DNA of 64,000 nucleotides, from assembly GCA_003971905.1 (NCBI GenBank), contig RSEE01000043.1:483293-547292 (forward strand), read 5' to 3'. Position 1 is the stretch's first letter; every line of letters begins with the position of its first letter. The translations under genes were made by a program, and so were the position numbers. Positions 32,508 through 43,277 of the stretch are shown here, in pieces. Under the pieces are notes generated by a model. It saw nothing but the letters and a program-made list of their open reading frames with translations. It had not been told where the DNA came from and did not search any database. The DNA comes from Moniliella sp. 'wahieum'. Lineage: Eukaryota > Basidiomycota > Moniliellomycetes > Moniliellales > Moniliellaceae.

Positions 32508-32626
32508 GCAAGCTTCGGCTTGCTATCGTTAAACTTGGAACAATACAGAGAAGATTAGCATGGTCCCTGCACAAGGATGACAATCTTGACCAGAAGAGTC
32601 GCTTCTTCGAAGCACATTATGTTTTT
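32508..32626 (+). ncRNA. U6 spliceosomal snRNA
   Basis: Catalytic snRNA of the spliceosome, transcribed by RNA polymerase III. The 5' stem-loop is a perfect GCAAGC-TTCG-GCTTGC hairpin (32508-32523, loop bases within the palindrome). The core then matches U6 almost base for base: TTGGAACAATACAGAG, the ACAGAGA box (32545-32551) that pairs with the 5' splice site, the AGC triad (32557-32559), and the internal stem-loop from TGGTCCCTGC to AAGGATGACA. It ends in a T5 terminator (32622-32626). The part between GATGACA and the T-run is 39 nt, longer than in most U6 RNAs, and contains a small extra hairpin (AGAAG/CTTCT at 32592-32606). No intron interrupts the core. Confidence 0.96.
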
Positions 32627-32953
32627 GTGCCAACGCCCCCGTGTCCTCCATCCACCATGCACACCGCATGCCCCATCTCCCAGCGGTCAACTTGGGATGC
32701 CCCCGGAATCCTGTCTTTGTCTCTGGTTTCTCAAGGATTGCCTGATTTGATTTCTTGGCCCAAAAGCATCGGAGCCATGCATCATGCATCACAGTGCATC
32801 ACCATGCCTGCCTGCCTCCCCACGCCTCCCCGCGGCCGAACTCCATTCCGCCCCAATTCCGCCCGTCCACCACCCAGCCCGGCGAGCCAAACCCAAATCC
32901 ACCGCCCTGTTTTCTTCCTCCACCAGCCCCGGCCCTCCACCCCCCCCTCCACC
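32627..32953. promoter_or_regulatory. Upstream region of RNA14
   Basis: About 330 bases between the U6 terminator and the RNA14 start. ATCATGCATCA (reverse of TGATGCATGAT) is at 32781-32791, about 165 bases before the ATG. The last 60 bases are C-rich. Confidence 0.45.
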
Positions 32954-35900
32954 ATGTCGGCTGCCGAGCAGCCTACCGCCGCTGTCCCGGACCCCCGGCT
33001 TTCCGCTGCAGCATCCCAGCGCTCCTGAGGGCACCGAGCCCGCCCCCGGTCTGACACTGGCCACGGGCCCTGTTGGTCAAGGCGAACCCGCCGCTGCCCA
33101 TGCCACCAACGGCATTCTTCCAACGAACCTGTCCCCCCCCCATGGTGCCCAGGCCCTGGGTGCCGCAGATCCCTCCACGGGTCCAATCTCGGACACGCAC
33201 AACGATGCGCTAGTGGCCTTCTCCGCGCTGCCAGTGACGGTACCCGCGCTCGCGGTGTCCGCTTCCTTGACGACGACGAGCCCAACCTCCCCCCCATCGA
33301 TGACCTTCCCAAGGACGCCAAGCGCCAGGGCAACCCTGTCAAGAGTGAGCCCACACGCCTCAAGACCCTCGCATTGACCGCTCCTCACCTGCGGTCTCGG
33401 GTGTTCCATCCTCGCTCCCATCGACGGAGCCAGCTCAGTCCGGGCCTGCCAAACCTCAGGAACTCGAGCCTGAGAACAAGGCCAGCCTAGCCCGCGCTCG
33501 TATTGAGGCGGATGCCAGGGATGGGCCGGCGTGGATAGCGCTTTGGATGCAGAGGTGGAACGAAACGCAGATGTGGGCGACCAAGTCGCATTGTACGAAA
33601 AGATCCTCCGTTCCTTCCCTTGCCGAGAGCATTTGGGTGAAGTACATTGAGCTTCTCTCGTCCATGTCCGAGTTTGCCCGGTGGAGAGAGTTCTAGTGCG
33701 TGCGCTCAAACACACAGTCTCGGTCAACGTGTGTGCAGCTTATGTGGCGTATGTGCGGAGGATCCACCCTCTCCCCGCTGCTGCGGTGGTGCAAGCAGAC
33801 TTGTCGGCAGCATCCGAGTCGGCCGCTGCTCGCCGAGTGACCGAGGGTGCCTATGAATACGTTCTTAAGCGCGTGGGGGGCGAGAGAGGGGCAGGCATGC
33901 TATGGCAGGAGTACATTACTCTCTTGAAAGAGCGCCCGGCCCACTCACCCTGGGAGGAGGCCCAGCGACTTGATGCAGTCCGAAGGGCTTACCATCAAGC
34001 TGTTATTCAACCCACTGCGGGAGTCGAGGTGCTCTGGAGAGACTACAATGCGTTCGAAACCGCCACCTCGCGCACAACGATGCGCAAGTTAGTAGGGGAC
34101 CGATCTGCAGCCTACATGTCGGCACGAGAGGTGTCAAAGGCATCGGATGCGCTCTTTGATCGCATCCATTCCGCCTCCCTCCTGCACTCTTGCCTTTCCC
34201 GCCCGCCTGGGATCCGCTTCCAGCACAGGCCCGCATCGACGGGGTGGCTGATCCGCATGCGGCGGCAAGGGACCGCAGCTAGCGGCTGCATGGGTCGCAC
34301 TAATCGATTGGGAATTGTGTAACCCCCTCAAACTGGATGAGAATGATGCAGCACAGAAGGCGGCTTTGGTGGACCGGGTGGAGCATGTGCTGCACCATGC
34401 GCTGGCCGCCCTGCCGTTTTACCCTGAGATGTGGTACGTCCTACCTTCTTGTTCCCTAGACAGGCTCTCTACCAACGCGATGTTGTTCTGTAGCCTGGGA
34501 TGAGGGCCAAGTAGCTAACTTAGCCCACTGCAGGCACCGTGCTGCCACGTACTATTTCTCGGCGGGTAAGATCCCTGATGGATGGAAGTTGCTGAACGAA
34601 GGCTTCCAGGCCAACCCGCGGAGTTTCCTCTTGGGTCTGGCTCAGGTGCAGCATGTGGAACGCATTCTTCTCGATGGACAGCCGGCTTCATTGCCCCCTC
34701 CTCCAGCCCAAATTATTCCAGGACTAAACCAGGCTGGCGATGCAGGGCAGGAGGAAGCCTTCTCTATCCCGGACCGACCAAGCCTCGAGTGGGACAAGTG
34801 TTTGATGCATTAATCGGGCCCTAACGGCGCAATTGGACACGCGGGCTAGCGTTCACACCAAGGCCATTCAGGCCTTGGACCCTCAACAAGCCCCCAAGGC
34901 CAAAACTGAGGCTGCTAATGAATTCGGATGATGAGGGTGGAATGCCGCAGGCGCTCAGTCGGAGAGCAAAGGAAGAGCGGGATCGCAAAATTGCACGGTT
35001 GGACGAGGCCTATATGCAGGGCACGACCAAGTTGCGCAACGACTTGACGGTGGTGTGGATCAAGTATATGCAGGCTATCCGTCGTATCGAAGGCTTACGG
35101 CCTATGCGTGCCATCTTTGCCCGGGCGCGCAAGTCGGCCCATACGACGTGGCGCGTGTACGAGGCGAGTGCGCTGATTGAGTACCACACTTCGAAGGACA
35201 CACGCGTTGCCACCAATGTGTTTGAGCTGGCGTGCAAACTTTTTGCCTCTCCCGCCGTTTTGGCTCTTACCCCCGGGGAACCGAGTGTGGCTTCGTCGGG
35301 CACGGGCACAGGCGCGATTCCCTCCGTGGGGGGCGGCGGCCATGCAAGCCTCCCAAGAAGCGGCAGCGGCCCTGGCGGTTCGCTACCTCGAATTTCTTCT
35401 CTCCATCAACGACGAGAACAACGCCCGTGCACTGTTTGAGCGCATCGTATCCAGTCCCTTGTCGCCGGAGCTGACCAAGCCTTTGTGGGAACGGTGGAGA
35501 GAGTTCACCCATCAGTACGGCGATGCAGCGGCTATCGGGTCCTTGGACTCGCGCTTTTTGGCCATGTACCCTTCTGTTTCTCCCTTGAAGCCCTGTCGGA
35601 GGCTGTCGTGTGGGCCACGACGCACCGATTCATCACCGCGACTTGGGCCACCCTACACCTGAGGAAGAAGAGCAGCTGCAGCGGTCCGCACCGCCGCCCG
35701 TCGTGCAACCTCCTCCCGCTAGTGGGGCGGCGGCGGAAGAGCCCTTCCTGCGTCGAGAGCTCGGTCAAACTCCCCCATACCCTTTGTGCCTTTCAAGCGG
35801 GCCGGAGAGGAGATGGGATTCGGTCCGAAACGCATCAAGCTGGGAGGTCCGCCCCTGCCATGCGAGAGCGCGAAAGGGAGCGCGAACGCGAACGTGCACT

Positions 35901-36222
35901 GGGACAAGCCCAAGATGCCGTCAACCTTCCTCCCTCGGTATGGGAACTGGTGGCCAAACTGGTTCCGGCTGCTACCTACAATGGTCCGATTGTGGCCCCC
36001 GACATGTTGCTCCGGGAACTGCGGTCGGCCCAAATGCCCTCGGCAGGATCGAGGGGATTCAATTCTCCTCGTGGCCAAGCTGCGTTTGGGGATCATTCCG
36101 CTGCGCCTCGCGACCCCCGTGGCTGCGAGCGACCGTGGGCAGGCCCAGGCAGTACTAATGTGGTTCTTCCTAATTTTTCTCTATCTTCTCTCGTCTCGAA
36201 AATGAGCGAACCAATCTCGTGA
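32954..36222 (+). CDS. RNA14: mRNA 3'-end processing protein RNA14 (CstF-77, HAT-repeat/Suf protein)
   Basis: Scaffold of cleavage factor IA, needed for pre-mRNA cleavage and polyadenylation. [16 protein letters not shown] leads into a Pro/Ala-rich N terminus spread over several frames. HAT repeats begin near 33480: [99 protein letters not shown]. They continue after the intron at 34434-34533: [71 protein letters not shown] and [23 protein letters not shown]. The C terminus contains [36 protein letters not shown], matching the conserved end of the Suf domain. At least six frame slips lie between these blocks, so exon and stop positions are approximate. Confidence 0.85.
34434..34533 (+). other. 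Intron of RNA14 (100 nt)
   Basis: GTACGT donor, AGCTAACTTAG branch site and CACTGCAG acceptor. Splicing joins EMW and HRAATYYF within a HAT repeat. Confidence 0.85.
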
Positions 36223-37089
36223 TGAACCAACTTTACATGAAGTATTTTTCGATAGGCGATGACAAGCGTAGTGGGCAACCAACGCTTGGGCCGTCCTCCA
36301 CGATCTTCAGCGTCAGAGGGTTATAGGAGGGAGGCCTTTTGGCACGACAAAAAACAAAACGCAGCGCCACTTGCGTATTGCCAACACGGCATTTGCACGC
36401 GAGGAGAAAGCGAGCCCAATAGTAGTGTTTTCTCATGCCGTGCCTGTCCTCTCATCCTGTTGTCGCCATCGGTTCTTCCCTTTCCCCTCTTGTCAGAATC
36501 CGGATGGCCTCTGCATCCAGGGCTGTGCGAAGCAAATGGAAGAACAGGTAGAATGAAGGGGGTGGTAGTGCGCCATGATGCATGATATGTCATGCATCGA
36601 CTACGGGCTTATCGATTGCTGATTTCGCTGGTTGTCGATTATCTGGCGTGCTGGGCCCATGCCGTAAGCACAGCAGCAGATCCGGCTCAGGCCCCAGTGG
36701 CAGCTGCGATCGAGTCACTCTGCTGCCCATTAGCAGCGGGGCTAGCAACCGAGTCAGAGTGCGGGTCAGATCATAGATTTGGATCTATCCCAGACCAGGC
36801 CGGGGCACAGACGGCTTTTCCGTTGCGTTATAGTCACTAGTCAGCGTTTACCCGGTACGCGTGTGGACTAGAGCTACTAGAGGGCCCTGAGTTGAGCCGC
36901 TGAACGTCTGAACGCCGATGCGCATGACTAGCACGCCCAGCTATGACTCCGGCTCGGTGGCCCCGGTGACCTTAGCATGACTGTCCAGAGGGACGCGTGA
37001 AATGCCCAAGCCGTCCGTGCACGAACAAAAACGGGTTTTCTTCTTCCCACCACCATCTCCATCCATCGTCTCGCGGCCACAGCTTCGCC
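36223..37089. promoter_or_regulatory. Upstream region of the ornithine carbamoyltransferase gene
   Basis: TGATGCATGAT at 36576-36586 and a doubled CTGAACG/CTGAACG word near 36900 are the only motifs noted. No ORF resembles a known protein. Confidence 0.4.
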
Positions 37090-38369
37090 ATGCTTTCGCT
37101 GCCTTTCCGCTCTTCCCTATCCGCGGCCCGCCTTTGCTCTCCTGTGCTGCACACCACTCGTGCCTCAGCGCGTGCCTTCTCCTCGTCCCGTACTGCCTTC
37201 GAACCCCGCAAGCCCCCGTCGCTCCTGACTCTTGCCGATCTAAACGTTGGTCAGATCCAAGCCTCATCGACACAGCCAGCCAATTCAAGGAAATCAGCAA
37301 GGCCATTTCCCTCGCTGATTCGGACTCGGCTGGCCTAAGGGAAAACGACGGGTTCGAGGAGAACGATGTGGTCCCCCAGTCGCTGACCGGACAGACATTG
37401 CCCTCCTTTTCACGAAGCGATCAACTCGTACGCGTCTGGCATCGGAGACGTCGATCAACATGCTCGGGGGGCACCCGCTCTTCCTTGCCCCTCTGACATT
37501 CAGCTTGGCGTCAATGAGACGCTCTATGACACGACCAAGGTCGTCTCCTCCATGGTGGATGGAATCATGGCCCGTGTCGGGGCGCATGAAGATATCGAGG
37601 TTCTGGCCAAAAACTCGGCTGTACCGGTAGTGAATGCGCTTTCTGAACGCTACCATCCCACTCAGATCTTGGCCGACCTTCTCACAATGGCCGAGCACTT
37701 CCCTAACAGCGAGTCTAATGCACAGCTGACCAGTCCCCCGGGAACCTCCCTTCGTGCCCTGGCAGGGCTCAAGATTGCCTGGATCGGAGACAGCAACAAC
37801 ATTCTTAACGATATCTTGGTCGCATTCCACGTCTAGGCATTGACATTGCGGTCGCTGCACCGGCCCCGAAAGGGAAAATGTACGCAAAGGATCCAGTGGT
37901 GTTCGCTACACTCGACAAGCTACTGGCTCAACTGCCGGAGGACGAAACGTTTGTCAAGGGGGGCTACCGTGCTGGTACTGTGACTTGGACCCACAGTCCC
38001 GAGGAGGCTGTGGCCGGGGCGGATGTGTTGGTCACCGACACGTGGATCAGCATGGGCGACGAGGCGTCTAAGGAGCAGCGCCTGCGCGACTTTGAAGGGT
38101 TCCAGATCACGGATGACCTGGCTCGTCGCGGTGCGGCAAACCCGGACTGGAAGTTTATGCACTGTCTCCCCCGCAAACCACAAGAGGTCGACGATGCTGT
38201 TTTCCATGGCCCGCGCTCGCTTGTCTTTCCTGAAGCCGCGAACCGCAAGTGGACGACGATGGCAGTGTTTGAGTACGTTTGGTCATTGTTGTGGAGGAAC
38301 CTGGCCCCCGCTAACCGAGTTATGAAACGGACTGTGAACAGCCGCATTTTTGGTCGCTGGGAGCTTTAA
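37090..38369 (+). CDS. ARG3: Ornithine carbamoyltransferase, mitochondrial
   Basis: Makes citrulline from ornithine and carbamoyl phosphate in arginine synthesis. The first 35 residues ([19 protein letters not shown]...) are Arg/Ser-rich without acidic residues, as in a mitochondrial targeting peptide. The carbamoyl-phosphate site STRTR (about 37417, in a frame adjacent to the flanking one), [87 protein letters not shown] and the catalytic [15 protein letters not shown] (about 38158-38200) occur in order. Frame breaks near 37255, 37403, 37493 and 37827 are each explained by one lost base. For example, the C-run in the VAFPRLG motif is one base short. The stop at 38369 follows a short C-terminal extension. 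The fungal enzyme is expected to be trimeric in the matrix. Confidence 0.94.
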
Positions 38370-38556
38370 CTTGTACCAGATAAAATCAGCCCCATGGTGG
38401 CAACGAAAACGCGAAACTCTTTTGGGTATGAATGTGGCGGGCCCAAAAAGGCCCGGGCCTGCAGATGCTGTGGTGGGCGGGCGTGAGAGTAGTAGAAAAT
38501 ATGACGGTTGAACGTCCCTGGTGTGAGCAAAATGTTTCCCCTGTGTCCCTGCCTAT
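38370..38556. other. Spacer before the candidate LTR
   Basis: 3' flank of the carbamoyltransferase gene. Nothing recognisable besides a GTTGAACGTCC word near 38507. Confidence 0.4.
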
Positions 38557-39412
38557 TGTTACGGGGCGCTCCGGTTATCTGCGAACGCTGAGCCCCATGT
38601 CGTACACATCTCAGCCCAGCACCCGTCAGTCCGGTTAGACTAGCGAGAGAGAGCCAGTAGACACCTTATCTTTGCTGCGGATATCATCCGCGGCCCGCCA
38701 TGGTCGCAAAGGGCCTTATCGGTACGAGGCTTCGTTCCCATTGCGTCCAGTCTTGTCAGAACCCTTCCTGCTGCGCCCAACTACGCAGCATCAATGCCTT
38801 GGAGAGCAAGGGCTGTGCATTAGTCTTTACCTCTCGGGGAAGTGCCCCGCATTCTGTCTATACCTGCCATGAAGCACTTGAGGCCTTGGTTCCTTCTGCT
38901 GTATATAAGCAGCCATGTCTAAGGCTTGCTAGCTGTGGTCCTTGTCGACCATCTGGTTTTCTACCTTTGGTTTCCCCGACTACCAGTTCCTCTCTCGCCC
39001 TTCCACCTTCTACCACCCTTACCTTACGAATTACGACTTACGTCGAGTGCACTGCAAGCCCGGTTACTCTCATCAGTATAGCGCTTATTGCTCTTCTTTA
39101 GGGCTCTGTCTGCTCCCCAGCTACAGCGTACCGAGTGTGGTAACGCTGCGAGGAACAGAGTAACTTCGGAGCTCCTGGACCCCTTCAGCTGGTCTAACGA
39201 CCTACGTACGCGGCTCCTACCTCGGAGGGTCTGGACTGCGGCCTTTGCACCCAGGCAGCCACCCAACCCGAGGGTCTCTCCCTCGCCTCTACACCCGCTC
39301 GGTTCGACCAGCATCTGAAGCAGGAACCAACGTACGAGCCACCGATTGATCTGTTTAGGGGTTTATACCCCTACACTACAGGGGTCCCTAGCCTCGGGAC
39401 CCCCTCATGACA
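38557..39412. mobile_element. Candidate solo LTR of a retrotransposon (856 bp)
   Basis: The element begins TGTTACGGGG and ends CCCCCTCATGACA, giving TG...CA ends with an imperfect terminal inverted repeat, as in LTRs of Ty3/Ty1-type elements. It is flanked by CCTAT (38552-38556) and CTTAT (39413-39417), a 4-of-5 match for a target-site duplication. Inside, a strong TATATAAG (38902-38909) sits about 345 bases from the left end, with a pyrimidine-rich downstream stretch, as expected for a U3-R boundary. No reverse transcriptase or other element ORF lies nearby, so it would be a solo LTR. No second copy exists in the window to confirm the ends. Confidence 0.5.
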
Positions 39413-41169
39413 CTTATTTCTATTCTGTAACCATATCATTGACAGAGTTAAGGCTGGACAAAGAAACGCTGCACATAAATCGACCCGTTCATCCGGCGTA
39501 TGTTGCTTGTTAGTGCCAACCCCGTTTAAGGAACCAGGGGAATCGCCAGGATATCAGGTCGATCAGGACTCTCAGATGCCCGCCATTCGTTCCTATGAAC
39601 GCAAATATCTGTGTGGTTTGGTAACTGCCATCCCGTACGTAGGTTGCAACACTCTGAAGTAAGCTAGTAAGGCTTATAAGGTCTAAGGCCGGCCTTAGTG
39701 TAACAGTTGGGTCTTATCGTTGCTCAGATGCGTCTCCGAAGGCTCCCCCCAATTTTCCTTGGTTTCCTTAGTAACGCGTATGTCGGACGCGATGGCGCTG
39801 TGCATGAAACCGTGTTACTTACCAAATACTTACCAAACGTACATTCAATATCCACAAGTTCACAGTGGCAAAAGTATGACCGTCAGTACTGAGGTACTCA
39901 GTGTCAACACGTCCATCCATCACCGGACCGGCGGCAACGTGGATAACGTGTAACATGTAACACCGTAGAACGAGTGCGATAATCGATAAGATCCAAGATC
40001 CAAATAGAGAAAGAAGCCCCGGTGTACCGACACCCAGCATCATGATGCATGATGCATGAAGCTCGTTGAACGTTGAACACTAACTGAACGCATACTGAGC
40101 ACGCCCAACGTCGAACCGAGCAGCTGTGCTATGCGCAGGCTTGGCCCAGGCAAAGTCATTTCACGTTCACTGATCGCGCGGTCACGACGTTCACGTGCAA
40201 CATTCACTACACTGCGCTCTGAGCTGAGGCGCAGCCGCCGAAACTGCTGAGGCGCTGTCGGATGCATTGCATGACGCCTATGCTTGATACGGATTGCTGC
40301 GGTACATACCTTGGTTCGAGTGCCTCACTTTCTCTAGATCAGAGAGGGCCGATGGCCGGCGGTGCATGGTCGACACAAGGAGCTAGTACTATAGAGGCCC
40401 CATGAAGCTGAAGTCGATCACGGAAAAGTACGTGCGAGGAAGTCAGCAACAGCGGGGGCGTGGGGCCCTCAACGGCGTAAAGAGGGCTTGGCTGCTCTCC
40501 ATCGCGTGTATACCACATGGAAACAGACCGATAATCGATAACCACAAAAAACACTGTTGAATGAACGTGTGTGTAAAAGCGCATCGATTTCGTTTCCGGT
40601 CTACCTCTGCCTATCGGGCCTGAGCCTCAGGAACACTCATCAGGTGTTCCTCAGGTTCGCAGTGACTTCCAGTGTTCCGTACAACCACAGTAGCGTCCCA
40701 TTGCTAGGGCATGTGAGGACTGTCACAGGGTGTATATAATGAAGTCGGGTATTCATCGGTTGTACCCCCTACAACGGATGGATCGGGCCGCCCGCGAACT
40801 TTACAGGCGGTCTCTCCCTTTTTCTGCTCGTCCACCCAACCACCACCTCTTCTCCAAGGCTTCATCCGAGCCCTCTCTCTAGCACCACGATTGCTTTCCT
40901 AGCTCCTCTTCACTCGCGCCTCTTCCTCATTCAACTCATCCTCCCACTTCCGCTTTCCGACCTTATACTTTTCCATATCGCCGGATACATTCTTCATTTA
41001 TTTGAGCCAGCAGCAACGTTTACTTCTTCGCTCTGTTCTCTGTTGTCTTAAAGGTATGGTATCGTTTCAATCGCGCCGAGCCAGCATTTGGTCCAAATGG
41101 ACCAATTCTGGCTCTAATACCATTTGCTACGCATTTTACCTCACTCAACATCTCTCTCCAAAGGCCGAT
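39413..41169. other. Gene-poor stretch with repeats and a TATA box
   Basis: Contains a 60-nt segment (39490-39551) related to 61997-62056, overlapping TGATGCATGAT words (40043-40060) and TTGAACGTT (40066-40074). TATATAA is at 40733-40739, followed by a CT-rich leader that runs to the small gene at 41.2 kb. A possible leader intron starts GTATGG near 41053 and ends CCAAAG at about 41163. No protein family recognised. Confidence 0.45.
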
Positions 41170-41431
41170 ATGGCCATCCGGGAGAGCCTTGCCGCGTTCA
41201 AGCGCACCGGCGACCGGCCCAATCCAGTCGAATGGGTCTTTGTACCTTGGAAGGTGTGTCCCGGTTTCTGCCTTGTCCTGCTGATGACTAATCGCGCTAA
41301 TCATGAACGGTCTCCGTCTCACCCTACAGGAGGAAGAGGACGGCAAAGTGGAAGACATTTCTACATATGCACCACCCTTACCGCAACGCCGCAGACCCCC
41401 AATGCCCTCGTCGACACGCTGGTTTCATTGA
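41170..41431 (+). CDS. Small hypothetical protein (about 61 aa, one intron)
   Basis: I do not recognise this protein. It starts MAIRESLAAFKRTGDRPNP, has VEWVFVPWK before a 76-nt intron (41254-41329, GTGTGT donor, CGCTAATC branch-like site, CCTACAG acceptor), and continues EEEDGKVEDISTYAPPLPQRRR to a TGA at 41431. A TATA box and a CT-rich leader upstream and a well-formed intron support a real gene. The sequence has no membrane segment or signal peptide. The frame is open upstream of this ATG, so a longer N terminus cannot be excluded. Confidence 0.45.
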
Positions 41432-43277
41432 CCGTGCCAGTGGAACGAACGGGAGTGTGATCACAGTCAGCTCTCCAGACGTCCCCGGATGAAGGACGAG
41501 CGTACCCAGTCTGGGTTCCCCTATTAGCATCGTGGCCCAGGGCCGACTTCCGGCCAGCGCCGTCTCCAAGTTCTTTTGAACGTTAAGCGTGGAAAGAATA
41601 CCTTGCAGGAGGTACTTCTGCACCACGGGTGTCTGCAGATGGGAAGAGCCAACGCGTTTGGGGAAGACTCTGGCGACGAGTACTGGCCCTAGAATTAATT
41701 TCGCATCTTACGACTCAATGTTCATACGCTGTCTCCGTCACTGATTATGCCTTTAAGCGTCACCGCCATTCACTTCCCCCTATTCAAGGTTCCTCTCGTC
41801 GTTCAAGAACTCCAAACAGTTTCCCGGTCACCCTTCTTTCACTCTTCAATCTTCACCCTCAAGGTTCAGCCTTATCTCCCTTTTCACAGCACTTCATCCC
41901 TTGGGAGACTGAGATGTACTCTCGCTCCCTCTCTTGTGATGGGGGAGGAAGTATTGTTTTGTATACGCGTTTACTTTGTGTCACACACTAGCACAATCTC
42001 GTACGTTCTATTGCTGTGAGGTCTGAAATGCAAATGGTGTTTTACGTGCAAATGGAGTAATTTTCGGTTCATCATCTCATTGATTGAGATCGTCGGAAGT
42101 GTCCTCAGCCCAAAGAGAGGCGCCCACTTGTCAGCTACTATTTAGCAGTATGCGAGAGCCTTAGCCTTGATGTTTATTACTTTGGATAGTAGAGCCTGAT
42201 ACTCTCCCTCCTTACCAACGATATCATCTGCATTATAGCTCCATTTAGTAGTATCCGTGTTGGAAGCCCGGCCCTCTCGGTACAATCGTGTTGGGGGGAA
42301 AGAGCCAAATTGTCAGCGCCATCATGCATGCAGCTGATCACGCATCACGCATCGCGTGTTCTATCCGACTCTCCCCTATGTTCTGCCCCTAATGGACTCC
42401 TCTCTTGGAATAGATCCATCACCTCTCTCTCTTCTTTCTCCGTAGGTCTTTGTCCTCGTTTTAACACAATGAGTGTGTGGTGCTGGCCGGATGCCATCTT
42501 TCTTCTCTGGTGATTGCATGCCACTTCCCATTTTTGGCCTCCCCCGCCGTCGTCGCCGCCCCCCGCACGCCCTCCTTGCGAGAATAGAATAATCATATAC
42601 CCTTCTCTTTTCTCTAACTGAGTGGCACATCCGTTGTTTATATGAATCTTTCTCGCGGCGTGCTCGGGACCGCGGGTCTGCATCGGCCGCCGCATCACAA
42701 TCACGGGTGTGAGACTCTAACTCTCAAATCTTGGGCACTGTTTTCTCAGCGCCTCTTCTGTCAGGAGCACAAACGTCAGATGGAGAAAAAGGGCGATTCG
42801 TTATAGCCAAGCACATTAACCTGTGAGAACGCTCATCAGTGCATACTATCAGTCGATCATCTTTTGGCCTCTCTGAAGAATCCATAGTAGTAATATTGCA
42901 AAGATAAGACAGGAGCAGATGAAGCGCTTACTGCTGCCTCGTGCGTGCCGTTTGTATACGGCCGTCTCGGAGTTTCGTGTGATGGTTCGCTCCCTCTGTT
43001 TGGAAAATTTGACCATCCAATACGTGACGCCGACCACACGTGCGTATTCTGTTAGGGTGTTGGTTCCTGTCCTGAGGTCCGAAATGCAATTCTGCGTGCG
43101 CGAGTTTACCGCAGAGTACATCCTCAGGGCCGCCAAGCGGCGTACGTAAGGGGAGCGGGTGCAGTGTGGCGCAGTCAGTAGGGTTGGGCCGCCGTGGCTG
43201 GCGGGCGCTGGCAGCCGGCTGTGGCGCGGCAATAATACGTGCACCATAGCTAGCCAGCGCGCCCCCCCCACCCCACC
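41432..43277. other. Intergenic region upstream of GRAM-VASt copy 2
   Basis: No supported ORF. TTGAACGTT lies at 41576-41584. Nothing in this stretch matches the upstream flank of copy 1, so the duplication does not extend beyond the gene start. Confidence 0.45.

Noticed and set aside
40270-40330. tRNA-like B box (GGTTCGAGTGCC)
   Set aside because: No acceptor stem, anticodon arm or A box in the expected positions on either strand.
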